Positions 23,879 through 31,409 of a stretch of DNA of 43,190 nucleotides are shown here, piece by piece; position 1 is the first letter of the stretch; each line of letters begins with the position of its first letter. The position numbers and the translations under genes were made by a program. A model generated the notes under the pieces. The model worked only from the letters and a program-made list of their open reading frames with translations, had not been told where the DNA came from and did not search any database. Origin of the DNA: PALSA-926 sp964476835 (GTDB lineage: Bacteria > Pseudomonadota > Alphaproteobacteria > Micavibrionales > UBA2020); contig CAYZCE010000017.1 in NCBI GenBank assembly GCA_964476835.1, forward strand, positions 1-43,190, written 5' to 3'.

Positions 23879-24322
23879 TTATTCGTTCGTTTTAGATTGA
23901 ACCGCCGCGTCTGCTTTTTCGATTTCCTTGCGCTTCGCGGCCTCGGCTTCAGCAATTTTCATTTGCTTAGCAATATTGCAGTCCTTTTGGATCGCAGCTT
24001 CTTCCAATGCATCATACCGGCCCTTCAGTTCTGCCAGTTCAACATGCACATCATCATGGGCAATAAAGAACAGAGACGGCCAGAATAGGACAACACCGAC
24101 CCCAGTTGCCCATGCATCGCCGGTCGCTGTTTTGTCTTGCACGCCCGCGAGTTCGTTCGCCTTGTGCGACACGCGCCCAACTTCCGCGCGAATTTGGCGG
24201 CAAGAATAGTCCTGATACTGCAACGGTGAAACATATGTCGCTTTGACTTTATCCGCATGATCTGCGCATCCGGCCAATGCCAGAGCCACAGACAGAACAG
24301 CCATCGTCTTTTTAAAGGTCAC
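23879..24322 (-). CDS. Small lipoprotein, 147 aa
   Basis: Starts at GTG 24322 with a strong AAGGAG 8 bases upstream. The signal peptide MTFKKTMAVLSVALALAGC has a classic lipobox LAGC with the lipidated cysteine at 19. The mature part includes YVSPLQYQDYSCRQI, a hydrophobic stretch GVGVVLFWPSLFFIA, an HVELAELKGRYDALEEAA helix and a charged alanine-rich C-terminal coiled coil. The pattern (YVSP-QY---C, VLFWP-LF, E-ARLKG-Y-ALE) is found in many small proteobacterial lipoproteins of unknown function. It converges on comF. Confidence 0.85.
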   Translation of the reverse strand: MTFKKTMAVLSVALALAGCADHADKVKATYVSPLQYQDYSCRQIRAEVGRVSHKANELAGVQDKTATGDAWATGVGVVLFWPSLFFIAHDDVHVELAELKGRYDALEEAAIQKDCNIAKQMKIAEAEAAKRKEIEKADAAVQSKTNE

Positions 24323-24448
24323 TGTCGGAACTCCTTATCCACTGATGAAATGATTTGCATGCACACATATTCATTCGGTAGTGCGCTCCAGATGAGGAGC
24401 GGACTATATACGGAGAATCACTCGAGCTCAAAGAAGAAGTTTTACCGC

Positions 24449-25231
24449 CTAGGGCCCGACGCCCACGCCGTAGCTCTGCACCAAAGATCCGGCGATCAGG
24501 TACCAGCCGTCGACCAGCACGAAGAAGATGATCTTGAATGGCAGGGATATCATCACCGGCGGCAGCATCATCATCCCCATCGACATCAGCACCGAGGCGG
24601 TCACCATGTCGATGATCAGGAACGGCAGGAAGACGAGGAAGCCGATCTCGAAGGCGCGGCGGAGTTCGGAGATCATGAAGGACGGGATCAAGACCTGCAT
24701 CGGCGTCGCGGCCGCGTCGGCGGGCTTGGCGGTCTTGCTCATGTTAAGGAACAGGGCGAGGTCCTTCTCGCGCGTGTTCTTCATCATGAAGGCCTTGAAG
24801 GGCTCGACCGCCTTCATCACGCCGTCGACCTCGTTCATCTGGCCGGCGATCACCGGCTTGAGGCCCTGGTCGTAGGCCACCTGGAACGTCGGCGCCATGA
24901 TGAAGAAGGTCAGGAACATCGCAAGGCTGAGCAGCACGGTGTTGGGCGGCGTCTGCTGCGTGCCCATCGCGGTGCGCAGGAACGAGAGCACCACGACGAT
25001 GCGCGTGAACGACGTCATCATCATCATGATCGACGGCGCCAGCGACAGGACGGTCATCAGCAGCAGGAGCTGGATCACGCGCCCCGCGACCGAGCCACCG
25101 CCCGCCGCATCCGCCTTGCCGCCGAGGTCGAGCGTGACGCTCTGCGCCCACGCGGCGTGGTGCGGGACCAGCAGCATGAGGCCCAGCGCGCAAAGGGCGG
25201 CGATCAGCGTGTAAATTCTGGCTTTAGGCAT
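24449..25231 (-). CDS. fliP: Flagellar biosynthesis protein FliP
   Basis: A 260-residue core subunit of the flagellar type III export gate (FliP5-FliQ4-FliR1) in the inner membrane. The N-terminus MPKARIYTLIAALCALGLMLLV is a cleavable signal peptide, as known for FliP. Family motifs include LLLMTVLSLAPSIMMMMTSFTRIVVVLSFLR (in parts) and IPSFMISELRRAFEIGFLVFLPFLIIDMV (in parts), and MGMMMLPPVMISLPFKI. The start at 25231 overlaps the end of fliO by 8 bp, indicating coupling. It is the last gene of a leftward four-gene operon. Confidence 0.96.
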   Translation of the reverse strand: MPKARIYTLIAALCALGLMLLVPHHAAWAQSVTLDLGGKADAAGGGSVAGRVIQLLLLMTVLSLAPSIMMMMTSFTRIVVVLSFLRTAMGTQQTPPNTVLLSLAMFLTFFIMAPTFQVAYDQGLKPVIAGQMNEVDGVMKAVEPFKAFMMKNTREKDLALFLNMSKTAKPADAAATPMQVLIPSFMISELRRAFEIGFLVFLPFLIIDMVTASVLMSMGMMMLPPVMISLPFKIIFFVLVDGWYLIAGSLVQSYGVGVGP

Positions 25232-25499
25232 TCTTTTGTTCCTTGATGTCAGTCTCGACCACCGTCTCGCCCGAGGGGCCGAGCAGCAGCAAATGTTCGC
25301 GGTCGTCGCGGCGGACCAGCATGAGGCGGCGGCGGCTGTCGACCGCCAGCGTCTCGACGACGCCGAGGCGGCGCTTGCCGGAGACGGCGGCCATTTTTCC
25401 CGCAAAGCCGGAGCGCTTGAACGCCCAGGCCGTCACGCCCATCAGCGCGAGGACGAAGACGAAAGCGCAGACCGCGCGCAGGATCAGCAGGCCGTCCAT
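25224..25499 (-). CDS. fliO: Flagellar biosynthesis protein FliO
   Basis: A 91-residue protein with one N-terminal membrane helix (GLLILRAVCAFVFVLALMGVTAWAF) and a small cytosolic domain (RRLGVVETLAVDSRRRLMLVRRDDREHLLLLG), the FliO pattern. FliO is a scaffold that helps FliP assemble into a ring and is not part of the final export gate. Position directly before fliP with an 8-bp overlap supports the call. Sequence conservation in FliO is low, so identity rests on pattern and position. Confidence 0.9.
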   Translation of the reverse strand: MDGLLILRAVCAFVFVLALMGVTAWAFKRSGFAGKMAAVSGKRRLGVVETLAVDSRRRLMLVRRDDREHLLLLGPSGETVVETDIKEQKNA

Positions 25500-25772
25500 T
25501 TATCCCTCTCCCAGCGCGGCTTCTTGTTCGCCGATGACGTCCTCGAGCTGCTCGAGCGCATCGATCAGCGCGGTCAGCTGCGTTTCGAGCGGTTCGGCCT
25601 CTGCGTCGTCCAGCGCGGCGACGGAATCGCAGACCTCCATCACCTTGTCGTCGAGGCCGGCGAGGTCAAGCTGCTCTCCCTTGATGATGCGGGTCTCGCA
25701 GTCGCGCACGTAATCGAGGATCGTCTTGATCTGGCGCGCGGTCTCGGCCGCATCGAGCGTTTTCGGTTTCAT
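25500..25772 (-). CDS. Hypothetical acidic helical protein in flagellar operon, 90 aa
   Basis: A short, acidic, almost wholly helical protein: KPKTLDAAETARQIKTIL, LDDKVMEVCDSVAALD, LETQLTALIDALEQLEDVI. No membrane segment. Its stop codon directly abuts the fliO start, and its start overlaps the end of the FlhB-like gene by 4 bp (25769-25772), so it is embedded in the export-apparatus operon. Size and helical character resemble flagellar export chaperones such as FliT or FlgN, but no sequence signature confirms that. Confidence 0.75.
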   Translation of the reverse strand: MKPKTLDAAETARQIKTILDYVRDCETRIIKGEQLDLAGLDDKVMEVCDSVAALDDAEAEPLETQLTALIDALEQLEDVIGEQEAALGEG

Positions 25773-26086
25773 GGTGTCTCCCCTTCCCGTCCAGATTGAT
25801 ATGTTCCGTTGGCTTTGTAAACATAGGCGAGAATTTCCGCAATCGCGACGAGCGCCTCGGTCGGGATGACGCTGTCCAGCTCGATCGCGGCGAGCAGCTC
25901 GGCCAGGTCCTTGTCCTCGCGCACCTTGACGCCGTTTTCAAAGGCCAGACGCAGGATTTCCTCGGCCAACTGGCCATAGCCGGCGGCGACGATCCGGGGG
26001 ATGGCGTCGTCGGATACCCCGAATTTCTTCAGCGCCACGGCCGCCTTGCGGCGGGTTTCGGGCGAATTGTCCAGAATATCGGCCAT
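25769..26086 (-). CDS. FlhB C-terminal-like protein (FhlB/EscU-tail type), 105 aa
   Basis: A free-standing counterpart of the FlhB cytosolic domain. AVALKKFG and AIPRIVAAGYGQLAEEILRLAFENGVKV align with AVALKYDP and PVMVAKGVDDMAQRIRAVARENEVPV in the FlhB encoded at 33128, and PTEALVAIAEILAYVYKANG matches PGDQYKAVAEVISYVFKLKG. The NPTH autocleavage motif is missing, as in other short FhlB-type proteins, some of which can partly replace the cleaved FlhB C-terminus in export switching. It is the first gene of the leftward operon and diverges from flgB. Confidence 0.88.
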   Translation of the reverse strand: MADILDNSPETRRKAAVALKKFGVSDDAIPRIVAAGYGQLAEEILRLAFENGVKVREDKDLAELLAAIELDSVIPTEALVAIAEILAYVYKANGTYQSGREGETP

Positions 26087-26120
26087 AAAGCCCCTCCAGT
26101 CCGCGCAAGTGTAGCAAAAG

Positions 26121-26158
26121 TTTACGGGATGTTAACTGGAATAATGACAGAATATAAT
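26121..26158 (+). promoter_or_regulatory. CtrA-like site overlapping the flgB promoter
   Basis: TTTA-N7-TTAAC (26121-26136) differs from the CtrA consensus TTAA-N7-TTAAC at one position. The second half overlaps the expected -35 region (GTTAAC, 26131-26136), and TATAAT (26153-26158) follows at 16 bases. A CtrA site over the -35 is the layout of CtrA-activated flagellar promoters in Caulobacter. It lies in the gap between the divergent fliP and flgB operons. Confidence 0.55.
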
Positions 26159-26244
26159 AACAGGCACAGGCAAGAGACCCCCGTTTTACTCCACGACCGG
26201 AGCATGCTACACTTGTGACGGGGCAAATACCGGGAGACGCGATA

Positions 26245-26664
26245 ATGGCTGAAGATATGGACGTCATGCAGGCCGCCATCCAGAAGATGCGCTGGCACGA
26301 AGCACGCCAGAAAGAACTCGCCAAGAACATCGCGAACGCCGATACCCCCGGCTACAAGCCGCAGGACATCGCGCCGCTGGATTTCAAGGGACTGGTGGAA
26401 AGCGCGTCGAGCCACGCCTCGCTGACGATGGCGCAGACGGAAGGCGGCCATTCTCTCGGCCTCAACGGCGGCTCGGGCGGCAGCGCGCAGGCCTTTGCGC
26501 CGAAGCCGATGAAGACCGATTACATGGCCACCCCCACCGGCAACAACGTGTCGATGGAAGAGCAGCTGCTCAAGATGAACGAGAACTACACCGATCACAG
26601 CCTCACGACGACGATCTACCAAAAGAACATCGCGATGCTGAAAAAAGCGATCAGCGGCCAATAA
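26245..26664 (+). CDS. flgB: Flagellar basal-body rod protein FlgB
   Basis: A 139-residue proximal rod subunit exported by the flagellar type III system. The N-terminal rod signature is present as KELAKNIANADTPGYKPQDI, and the C-terminus QLLKMNENYTDHSLTTTIYQKNIAMLKKAI is the usual D0 helix. The start at 26245 follows GGGAGA at 8 bases; the frame extends to 26215 but lacks similarity there. It heads the flgB-flgC-fliE-fliQ operon. Confidence 0.95.
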   Translation: MAEDMDVMQAAIQKMRWHEARQKELAKNIANADTPGYKPQDIAPLDFKGLVESASSHASLTMAQTEGGHSLGLNGGSGGSAQAFAPKPMKTDYMATPTGNNVSMEEQLLKMNENYTDHSLTTTIYQKNIAMLKKAISGQ

Positions 26665-26681
26665 GCCAAGGAGCTTCACGA

Positions 26682-27092
26682 ATGGATTTACTCGACGCAA
26701 TGACGCAGGCCGCCAAGGGCATGAAGGCGCAAGGCACCCGCATGCGTATCATCTCGGAGAACATGGCCAACGCCGACACCACCGCGACGGCGCCGGGCGG
26801 CGACCCCTACCAGCGCAAGGTGGTCACCTTCAAGAACATGCTCGACAAGGAAACCGGCCTCAAGGAAGTGAAGGTCGACAAGATCGTCTCCGACAATTCC
26901 GACTTCGTCATGAAGTACGAACCCGGCCACCCCGCCGCCGACAAGCACGGCTACGTCAAGACCCCCAACGTCAACACGCTGGTGGAAATGATGGACATGC
27001 GCGAGGCCCAGCGCTCTTATGAAGCCAACCTCGGCGTCATCGACATGGCGAAAAGCATGCTGATGCGCACCATCGACCTGCTCAGCCGTTAA
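26682..27092 (+). CDS. flgC: Flagellar basal-body rod protein FlgC
   Basis: A 136-residue rod subunit. It begins MDLLDAMTQAAKGMKAQGTR, with the rod signature RMRIISENMANADTTATAPGGDPYQRK (in parts), HGYVKTPNVNTLVEMMDMREAQRSYEAN and a C-terminal helix. AAGGAG lies upstream of the ATG. It follows flgB by 17 bp and precedes fliE by 24 bp, the conserved order. Confidence 0.96.
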   Translation: MDLLDAMTQAAKGMKAQGTRMRIISENMANADTTATAPGGDPYQRKVVTFKNMLDKETGLKEVKVDKIVSDNSDFVMKYEPGHPAADKHGYVKTPNVNTLVEMMDMREAQRSYEANLGVIDMAKSMLMRTIDLLSR

Positions 27093-27116
27093 TCCATAGA
27101 CAAGGAAGCCTAGACC

Positions 27117-27449
27117 ATGGCCAACATCACGGATGCAACCAACGCCTACGCCAATGCCCTCACCGCGCTGAACAAGGGCGCAGGCGCGCTCGGCGGCGGG
27201 CAAGCGGCAGCGGGCGGCGACGCCGCTTCCATGGGCGCCTTCGGCGACATGGTCAAGCAAGGCCTGCAAAGCGTCGTCGAGAGCCAGCACAAGAGCGAGA
27301 CCGTCTCCGCCAAGGCGCTGACCGGCAAGGCCGACGCGACCGACGTCATCCAGGCCGTCACCGACGCCGAACTCAAGCTGAACGAAGTGATCGCGCTGCG
27401 CGACAAGGTCATCGCGGCCTATAACGACCTCATGCGGACGCAGATGTAA
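27117..27449 (+). CDS. fliE: Flagellar hook-basal body protein FliE
   Basis: A 110-residue FliE, thought to join the MS ring/export gate to the rod. The glycine- and alanine-rich N-terminus is variable; the conserved C-terminus contains ALTGKADATDVIQAVTDAELKLNEVIALRDKVIAAYNDLMRTQM (in parts), which is typical. AAGGAAG precedes the ATG. fliQ starts two bases after its stop. Confidence 0.94.
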   Translation: MANITDATNAYANALTALNKGAGALGGGQAAAGGDAASMGAFGDMVKQGLQSVVESQHKSETVSAKALTGKADATDVIQAVTDAELKLNEVIALRDKVIAAYNDLMRTQM

Positions 27450-27451
27450 CG

Positions 27452-27724
27452 ATGGACGAAACGCAGATCATCGAGTTCACGCGCGAGGCCATCCTCCTCA
27501 CCATCACCATCTCCGCCCCCGTCATGATCGTGGGGCTTGTGGTGGGCGTCGCCATCTCCCTCGTGCAGGCACTGACGCAGATCCAGGAAACCACGCTGTC
27601 CTTCGTCCCCAAGATCCTCGCGATCTTCGGCACGATCTTCTTCATGTTCCCGCTGATGATCGCGAGCATGACGACCTTCACCAACCACATCGCCGACCAG
27701 ATCGCGCATATCGGCGCGAACTGA
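27452..27724 (+). CDS. fliQ: Flagellar biosynthesis protein FliQ
   Basis: A 90-residue two-helix export-gate subunit. The first helix is ILLTITISAPVMIVGLVVGVAISLVQALTQIQE (in parts) and the second FVPKILAIFGTIFFMFPLMI, with the conserved Q-LTQIQE-TLSF-PK loop between. It follows fliE with a two-base gap. fliR, its usual neighbour, is displaced by about 4.6 kb. Confidence 0.96.
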   Translation: MDETQIIEFTREAILLTITISAPVMIVGLVVGVAISLVQALTQIQETTLSFVPKILAIFGTIFFMFPLMIASMTTFTNHIADQIAHIGAN

Positions 27725-27733
27725 CGCGGCGGA

Positions 27734-28393
27734 TCAGAAGGCGCCGATCACATAAGGATGCGGGTCGGGGAAATCCGCCTGCTGCACCGGCGGCTGGCGG
27801 TATCCGTCGACCGCTTCGGGGTTGCCGCCCTTATACTTGCTCATCTCCGCTTCCGAAACCATCTGGACATGCAGGTGCGGGAACCACATGCCGTTTTCAT
27901 GCGGCTTGCCGATATGGCCGACCAGTTCACCCGCCTTGACTTTCTGCCGCAGCGCGACGGTGTCGTCCCACGCGAGGTGGCCGTAAAAGAGGTAGTCGGC
28001 GCCCGGATACGGCGCCTTGTCGAAGCGGAACACGATCACGCCGCCCCAGCCGCCGAAGCTGCTGTCGTACCCCATATGCACGATTTCCGCATCCGACAGG
28101 ATGATGACCTTCGTGCCGACCGGCACGTTGTAGTCGACGCCGAGGTGCAGCTGTGTGCCTGGACCCAGGTAGTGGCCGCGCCAGAGGTGCGAACGGTCTT
28201 CCAGGTAGCCGCCATAGGTATAATCCACGCCCTGCCGCTTGGCGAGATCCAGCACCCATTCATCGCATTGCTGCGGATCGATCAGCGGGTTGCTGCGGCC
28301 CGTGAATTCCTTGCGCGCGAGCGCATCCATCCCCACTTCCGCCCAGGTCGATCCCTTCAGTTCAGGGAAAATCTTGATCGGTACTACTGTCAT
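27734..28393 (-). CDS. M23/LytM-type metallopeptidase-like protein
   Basis: A 219-residue protein with a LytM-like zinc site: H83 and D87 in HLGVDY, H139 in FYGHL, and H173 and H175 in PHLHVQ. Active M23 peptidases cut peptidoglycan cross-bridges. All ligands appear intact. There is no signal peptide or membrane helix, which is odd for a peptidoglycan hydrolase; it may be exported otherwise or act inside the cell. It lies opposite to and 9 bp from fliQ, at the left edge of the interruption of the fliQ-fliR order. A role in flagellar penetration of the wall is possible but only inferred from position. Confidence 0.8.
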   Translation of the reverse strand: MTVVPIKIFPELKGSTWAEVGMDALARKEFTGRSNPLIDPQQCDEWVLDLAKRQGVDYTYGGYLEDRSHLWRGHYLGPGTQLHLGVDYNVPVGTKVIILSDAEIVHMGYDSSFGGWGGVIVFRFDKAPYPGADYLFYGHLAWDDTVALRQKVKAGELVGHIGKPHENGMWFPHLHVQMVSEAEMSKYKGGNPEAVDGYRQPPVQQADFPDPHPYVIGAF

Positions 28394-28540
28394 TTAAGGC
28401 CGCCTTTCCTGCTTGTTTCCGGCACCAGAGTAAACGAGGTGCTTCCCCCTGCACAAGAAGCAATAAAAAAGTTATAGACATCTGGAAAACACTATGATTA
28501 TATCATTACTCACAAGCGGTTAACCCGTAACATGTTTTTT

Positions 28541-28565
28541 AACATTACATATATTATGTAATGTT
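28541..28565. promoter_or_regulatory. 25-bp AT-rich palindrome before first GNAT gene
   Basis: AACATTACATA (28541-28551) is repeated exactly in inverted form as TATGTAATGTT (28555-28565) around TAT. It ends 9 bases before the ATG at 28575. It sits in a 181-bp AT-rich gap between two divergent genes. The symmetry and length fit a repressor operator; an RNA hairpin limiting translation is the alternative. Confidence 0.5.
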
Positions 28566-28574
28566 TTCAGGCCA

Positions 28575-29465
28575 ATGAGAGGTAAAAATAAGGTGAAATC
28601 GAACCGCGACAAGCTGCAGCATTCCTTCAATGACCAAAGCAACGACAACAAAGCTCCTGTCGACGGCTCCGGTCAGCCGTACCGCCTGCATACCATCACC
28701 CCGCTGACGCCGCAGGACCCCGCCCTGATGCAACTGCTGTCTGACGCTTTCGATGAAGTCTACGCTCCCGCCTTCCCGATCGCCGAAGAGTGCGAAAGCC
28801 TCGAAACGTGGATGGCCAGCCTGAGCAGGCCGAACAGCAACTCCAAGATCGTGATCTGCATCATCACGGGCGACAAGCCGCTCGCGCAGAAACCCGACAT
28901 CAAGGGCATCGTCGTCGGATATTACTATAGCCAGGAAGAAGTGGGCCTGCTGGCCTACACGGCAACCGCGCCCCAATTCCGCAACGCCGGCCTGGGCCGC
29001 ATCCAGATGGACATTCTCGGCAAAGCCTTCATCGACATCGCCCGCCAGAACGGCAGCGAGCTGCAAGGCTATTTCCTTGAATGCAACGACCCGGCGAAAG
29101 TGCGCTCGGAAGACGACAGCTTCGACCCCACGACCCGCCTGAAGATCTTTGGCCACTGGGGCGCGCGCATCATGCCTGTGGACTACGTTCAACCGGCGCT
29201 GAGCCCGGACCTGGAGAAGTGCTCCATGTTCAAGCTGCTCGCCTACCCGCACCCCACCTCTGGCGAGTACCCAACGCCGGGCGCCATTCTCGGTTTCATC
29301 CACGGCATCTACAAAGGCTGCGCCCGCTATTCCGGCGTCCAGCCCGAAGACGATCCCGATTACAACAACATGAAAGCCCAACTGGCGGCCTTGCCGCAGG
29401 ACAAGCCCGTCATTGCCGGCACCGAGGCGAAAAAATCGCCCAAGCCGCCCGCGAACGACCGCTAA
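28575..29465 (+). CDS. GNAT-like acetyltransferase, paralogue 1
   Basis: A 296-residue protein with a GNAT fold signature. The acetyl-CoA loop is R136-x-x-G-L-G141 within APQFRNAGLG, preceded by the beta-4 strand GLLAYTATAP. Family blocks shared with the genes at 30530 and 31461 are VYAPAFP, FLECNDPAKV, DSFDPTTRLKIF, WGA-IMPVDY-QPAL and KLLAYPHPTSGEYPTP. The substrate is unknown. The first 35 residues are polar and probably disordered. A GTG at 28593 with GAGAGG ahead is an alternative start. The tail ends PPANDR, almost identical to paralogue 2, suggesting duplication. Placed between fliQ and fliR. Confidence 0.8.
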   Translation: MRGKNKVKSNRDKLQHSFNDQSNDNKAPVDGSGQPYRLHTITPLTPQDPALMQLLSDAFDEVYAPAFPIAEECESLETWMASLSRPNSNSKIVICIITGDKPLAQKPDIKGIVVGYYYSQEEVGLLAYTATAPQFRNAGLGRIQMDILGKAFIDIARQNGSELQGYFLECNDPAKVRSEDDSFDPTTRLKIFGHWGARIMPVDYVQPALSPDLEKCSMFKLLAYPHPTSGEYPTPGAILGFIHGIYKGCARYSGVQPEDDPDYNNMKAQLAALPQDKPVIAGTEAKKSPKPPANDR

Positions 29466-29473
29466 TCCGCGCG

Positions 29474-29504
29474 CCGCGGCATCGTCATCATGACGATGCC
29501 GCGG
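29474..29504. terminator. Hairpin between GNAT paralogue 1 and nitrilase
   Basis: CCGCGGCATCGTC pairs perfectly with GACGATGCCGCGG around ATCAT. It lies between two convergent stop codons (29465 and 29522) and can act on both strands. No long T-run follows, so termination may be partial. Confidence 0.6.
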
Positions 29505-29521
29505 ATTGGTGCAAATTTACC

Positions 29522-30403
29522 TCAAGCTTTCGTGATCGTCACGTGATCTGCCGACCAGTTGCCTGGCCAGACTTCGGCACCGCCCTGGCGCATCTTGCGA
29601 ATGGCATCCAGCGGCACATCCCCGACCAGCATAGGGCCCAAGCCCTCCGCCGCATAAGACGGCGGCACCGACGCCAGTACGCCGGTATGACCGAACGCCT
29701 CTTCGCACGGCAGGAACAGGCTGGCGCCCGAGATATACTGCTCACAGCCCTCGACGCCGGCGATAACGCCCACCGCGGCAATGGCGGCCAGCAGCTCGAC
29801 CGCGCGCGCCTTGGCGCAATCGAACACGCGGTGATAGCCTGCCAGCTTCGTCGTCATCGACGGCACCAGCACAAGATCAAGCCCCAGCGCGCCCATGCGC
29901 GCGCTCAACGACGGCATCTCGATATCAAGGCAGATCACCACCGCCATCCGGTAGCCCTTCCATTCAAAGACCTGCAGCGTGCTGCCGGGCGAAAGATCCC
30001 AGTCGGTCGGATCTTTCTCGAACGGCGTCAGGCATAGCTTGTCCTGCACCAGCGTGCGTCCGTCGGGGAAGTGGATATGCGCGCGGTTGGTCAACGGCGG
30101 CGACAACTCGGGACGATGCACCGGGAAGCTGCCGGAGACCAGCAGGATGTCGTGCTTGCGTGCGATGTCGCTCATCAGCGGCAGCGCTTCGGGCGTGAAG
30201 TCGGCGAGGCGTTCGAGTTGCTCCGGCCCCGGCAATCCGCGCGGAATCAGCGCCAGCCAGTGACACGCAGAATATTCAGGCATCAATAGGATATCGGCGC
30301 CCTGCGCTTTCGCGGCCGCCGCCTGCGCGTCGACCAGCTTCGCCCAGTCGCCGATCGACGACACGGGATAAGCCAGATTCATCGCCCACAAAGCCACTTT
30401 CAT
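29522..30403 (-). CDS. Carbon-nitrogen hydrolase (nitrilase superfamily)
   Basis: A 293-residue amidase-type hydrolase. The Glu-Lys-Cys triad is present: E43 (LMPEYSACHW), K122 (VQDKLCLTPFEKD) and C158 (VVICLDIEMP). Family members hydrolyse nitriles, amides or N-carbamoyl compounds; the substrate cannot be read from sequence. GGGAGCAGG lies just before the ATG. It is flanked by GNAT-like genes on both sides. Some nitrilase-superfamily proteins carry a fused GNAT domain, so a joint function is plausible. Confidence 0.9.
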   Translation of the reverse strand: MKVALWAMNLAYPVSSIGDWAKLVDAQAAAAKAQGADILLMPEYSACHWLALIPRGLPGPEQLERLADFTPEALPLMSDIARKHDILLVSGSFPVHRPELSPPLTNRAHIHFPDGRTLVQDKLCLTPFEKDPTDWDLSPGSTLQVFEWKGYRMAVVICLDIEMPSLSARMGALGLDLVLVPSMTTKLAGYHRVFDCAKARAVELLAAIAAVGVIAGVEGCEQYISGASLFLPCEEAFGHTGVLASVPPSYAAEGLGPMLVGDVPLDAIRKMRQGGAEVWPGNWSADHVTITKA

Positions 30404-30416
30404 TTTCCTGCTCCCG

Positions 30417-30442
30417 CCCCGGCCTGAAAAAATCAGCCGGGG
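30417..30442 (-). promoter_or_regulatory. GC-rich hairpin in the nitrilase leader
   Basis: CCCCGGC-C-TGA pairs with TCA-GCCGGGG around AAAAA (one bulged base). On the minus strand it lies directly before the nitrilase ribosome-binding site (30405-30415). It could affect translation of the nitrilase, or insulate it from the divergent gene. No T-run follows on that strand. Confidence 0.35.
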
Positions 30443-30454
30443 TCATTATTTTTG

Positions 30455-30484
30455 TTGACATAAGCATGGATTATTTATAAATAA
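30455..30484 (+). promoter_or_regulatory. Promoter with AT palindrome before GNAT paralogue 2
   Basis: TTGACA (30455-30460) and TATAAA (30476-30481) are 15 bases apart, slightly short. The -10 sits inside a perfect 14-bp palindrome, TTATTTATAAATAA (30471-30484). Transcription would start near 30488, leaving a leader of about 40 bases that contains AGGAG. Confidence 0.5.
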
Positions 30485-30529
30485 AATGACTTGCTTGTCA
30501 ATTATCAAATTTACAGGAGTAAGATAGGG

Positions 30530-31393
30530 TTGGGAAAATTAAACAAGAAAATCAATGGTCTGTTCAACCAGACCAGCCAGACTCAGTTCCTTGTTTCCAA
30601 AGTCGGGAATCATTCGGTTCACACCGTTGACCTGAATAACCCCCTTTCCATGAAATTGCTGGCCCGCGCCTATAAGGATATCTACGAGCCCGCCTTCCCC
30701 ATCGCCGGGGAGCGCGAGAGCATTGAGTCGTGGGTGATGAACTACGCCAACCCGATCAAGAACTCCGAAATCGTCATCATCCTTGCCGGCGAGGCGCTGG
30801 ATACGCGCCGTGCCGTGCTCAAGGGCATGTCCGTCGGCTACTATTATCCGAGCGGCGACGCCGGCCTGATGGCCTATGTCGCGATCGCGCCCGAATACCG
30901 CAACGAAGGCCTCGGCCGCGTGATGGTCGAGGCGCGCAAGCAGGCCCTGCTCGCCACCGCCAAGAAGTACGGCAAGCAGTTGGGCGGCGTGTTCCTCGAA
31001 TGCAACGATCCCGCGAAGGTCGCGCCCGAGCAGGACAGCTTCGACCCGACCGCGCGCATCAAGATCTTTGAAAAGTGGGGCGCTGCCGTCATTCCGGTCG
31101 ACTACACCCAGCCCGCGCTGGCCGTCGGCGACGAGAAGGCCGACTTCCTGAAGCTGCTGGCCTACCCGCACCCGCAAACCGGCGAATACCCGACTCCGTC
31201 GGAAATCGAGGGCTTCCTCTACGGCATCTACAAGGCATGCTCCCGCTATTCCGGCATTGCGCCCGAGGATGACGCCGCGTTCAACGCCATGAAGGCGCAG
31301 CTCACCTTGCTGCCGCAAGGCGCGCCCTTCCGCGAACCGCCCGCAAAGCCGGACGCGAAGAAGACGCCGCGCTCTCCGGCCAACGACCGTTAA
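30530..31393 (+). CDS. GNAT-like acetyltransferase, paralogue 2
   Basis: A 287-residue homologue of the protein at 28575. The acetyl-CoA loop is R124-N-E-G-L-G129 after AYVAIAPEY; shared blocks are IYEPAFP, FLECNDPAKV, DSFDPTARIKIF, WGA-VIPVDY-QPAL and KLLAYPHPQTGEYPTP. The start is probably TTG at 30530, with AGGAG (30515-30519) ten bases upstream; the frame is open to 30491 but that would start inside the leader. The C-terminus ends SPANDR like paralogue 1. Diverges from the nitrilase; followed by a hairpin and the third paralogue. Confidence 0.8.
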   Translation: MGKLNKKINGLFNQTSQTQFLVSKVGNHSVHTVDLNNPLSMKLLARAYKDIYEPAFPIAGERESIESWVMNYANPIKNSEIVIILAGEALDTRRAVLKGMSVGYYYPSGDAGLMAYVAIAPEYRNEGLGRVMVEARKQALLATAKKYGKQLGGVFLECNDPAKVAPEQDSFDPTARIKIFEKWGAAVIPVDYTQPALAVGDEKADFLKLLAYPHPQTGEYPTPSEIEGFLYGIYKACSRYSGIAPEDDAAFNAMKAQLTLLPQGAPFREPPAKPDAKKTPRSPANDR

Positions 31394-31409
31394 TCTTTGT
31401 TTTCGTCTC

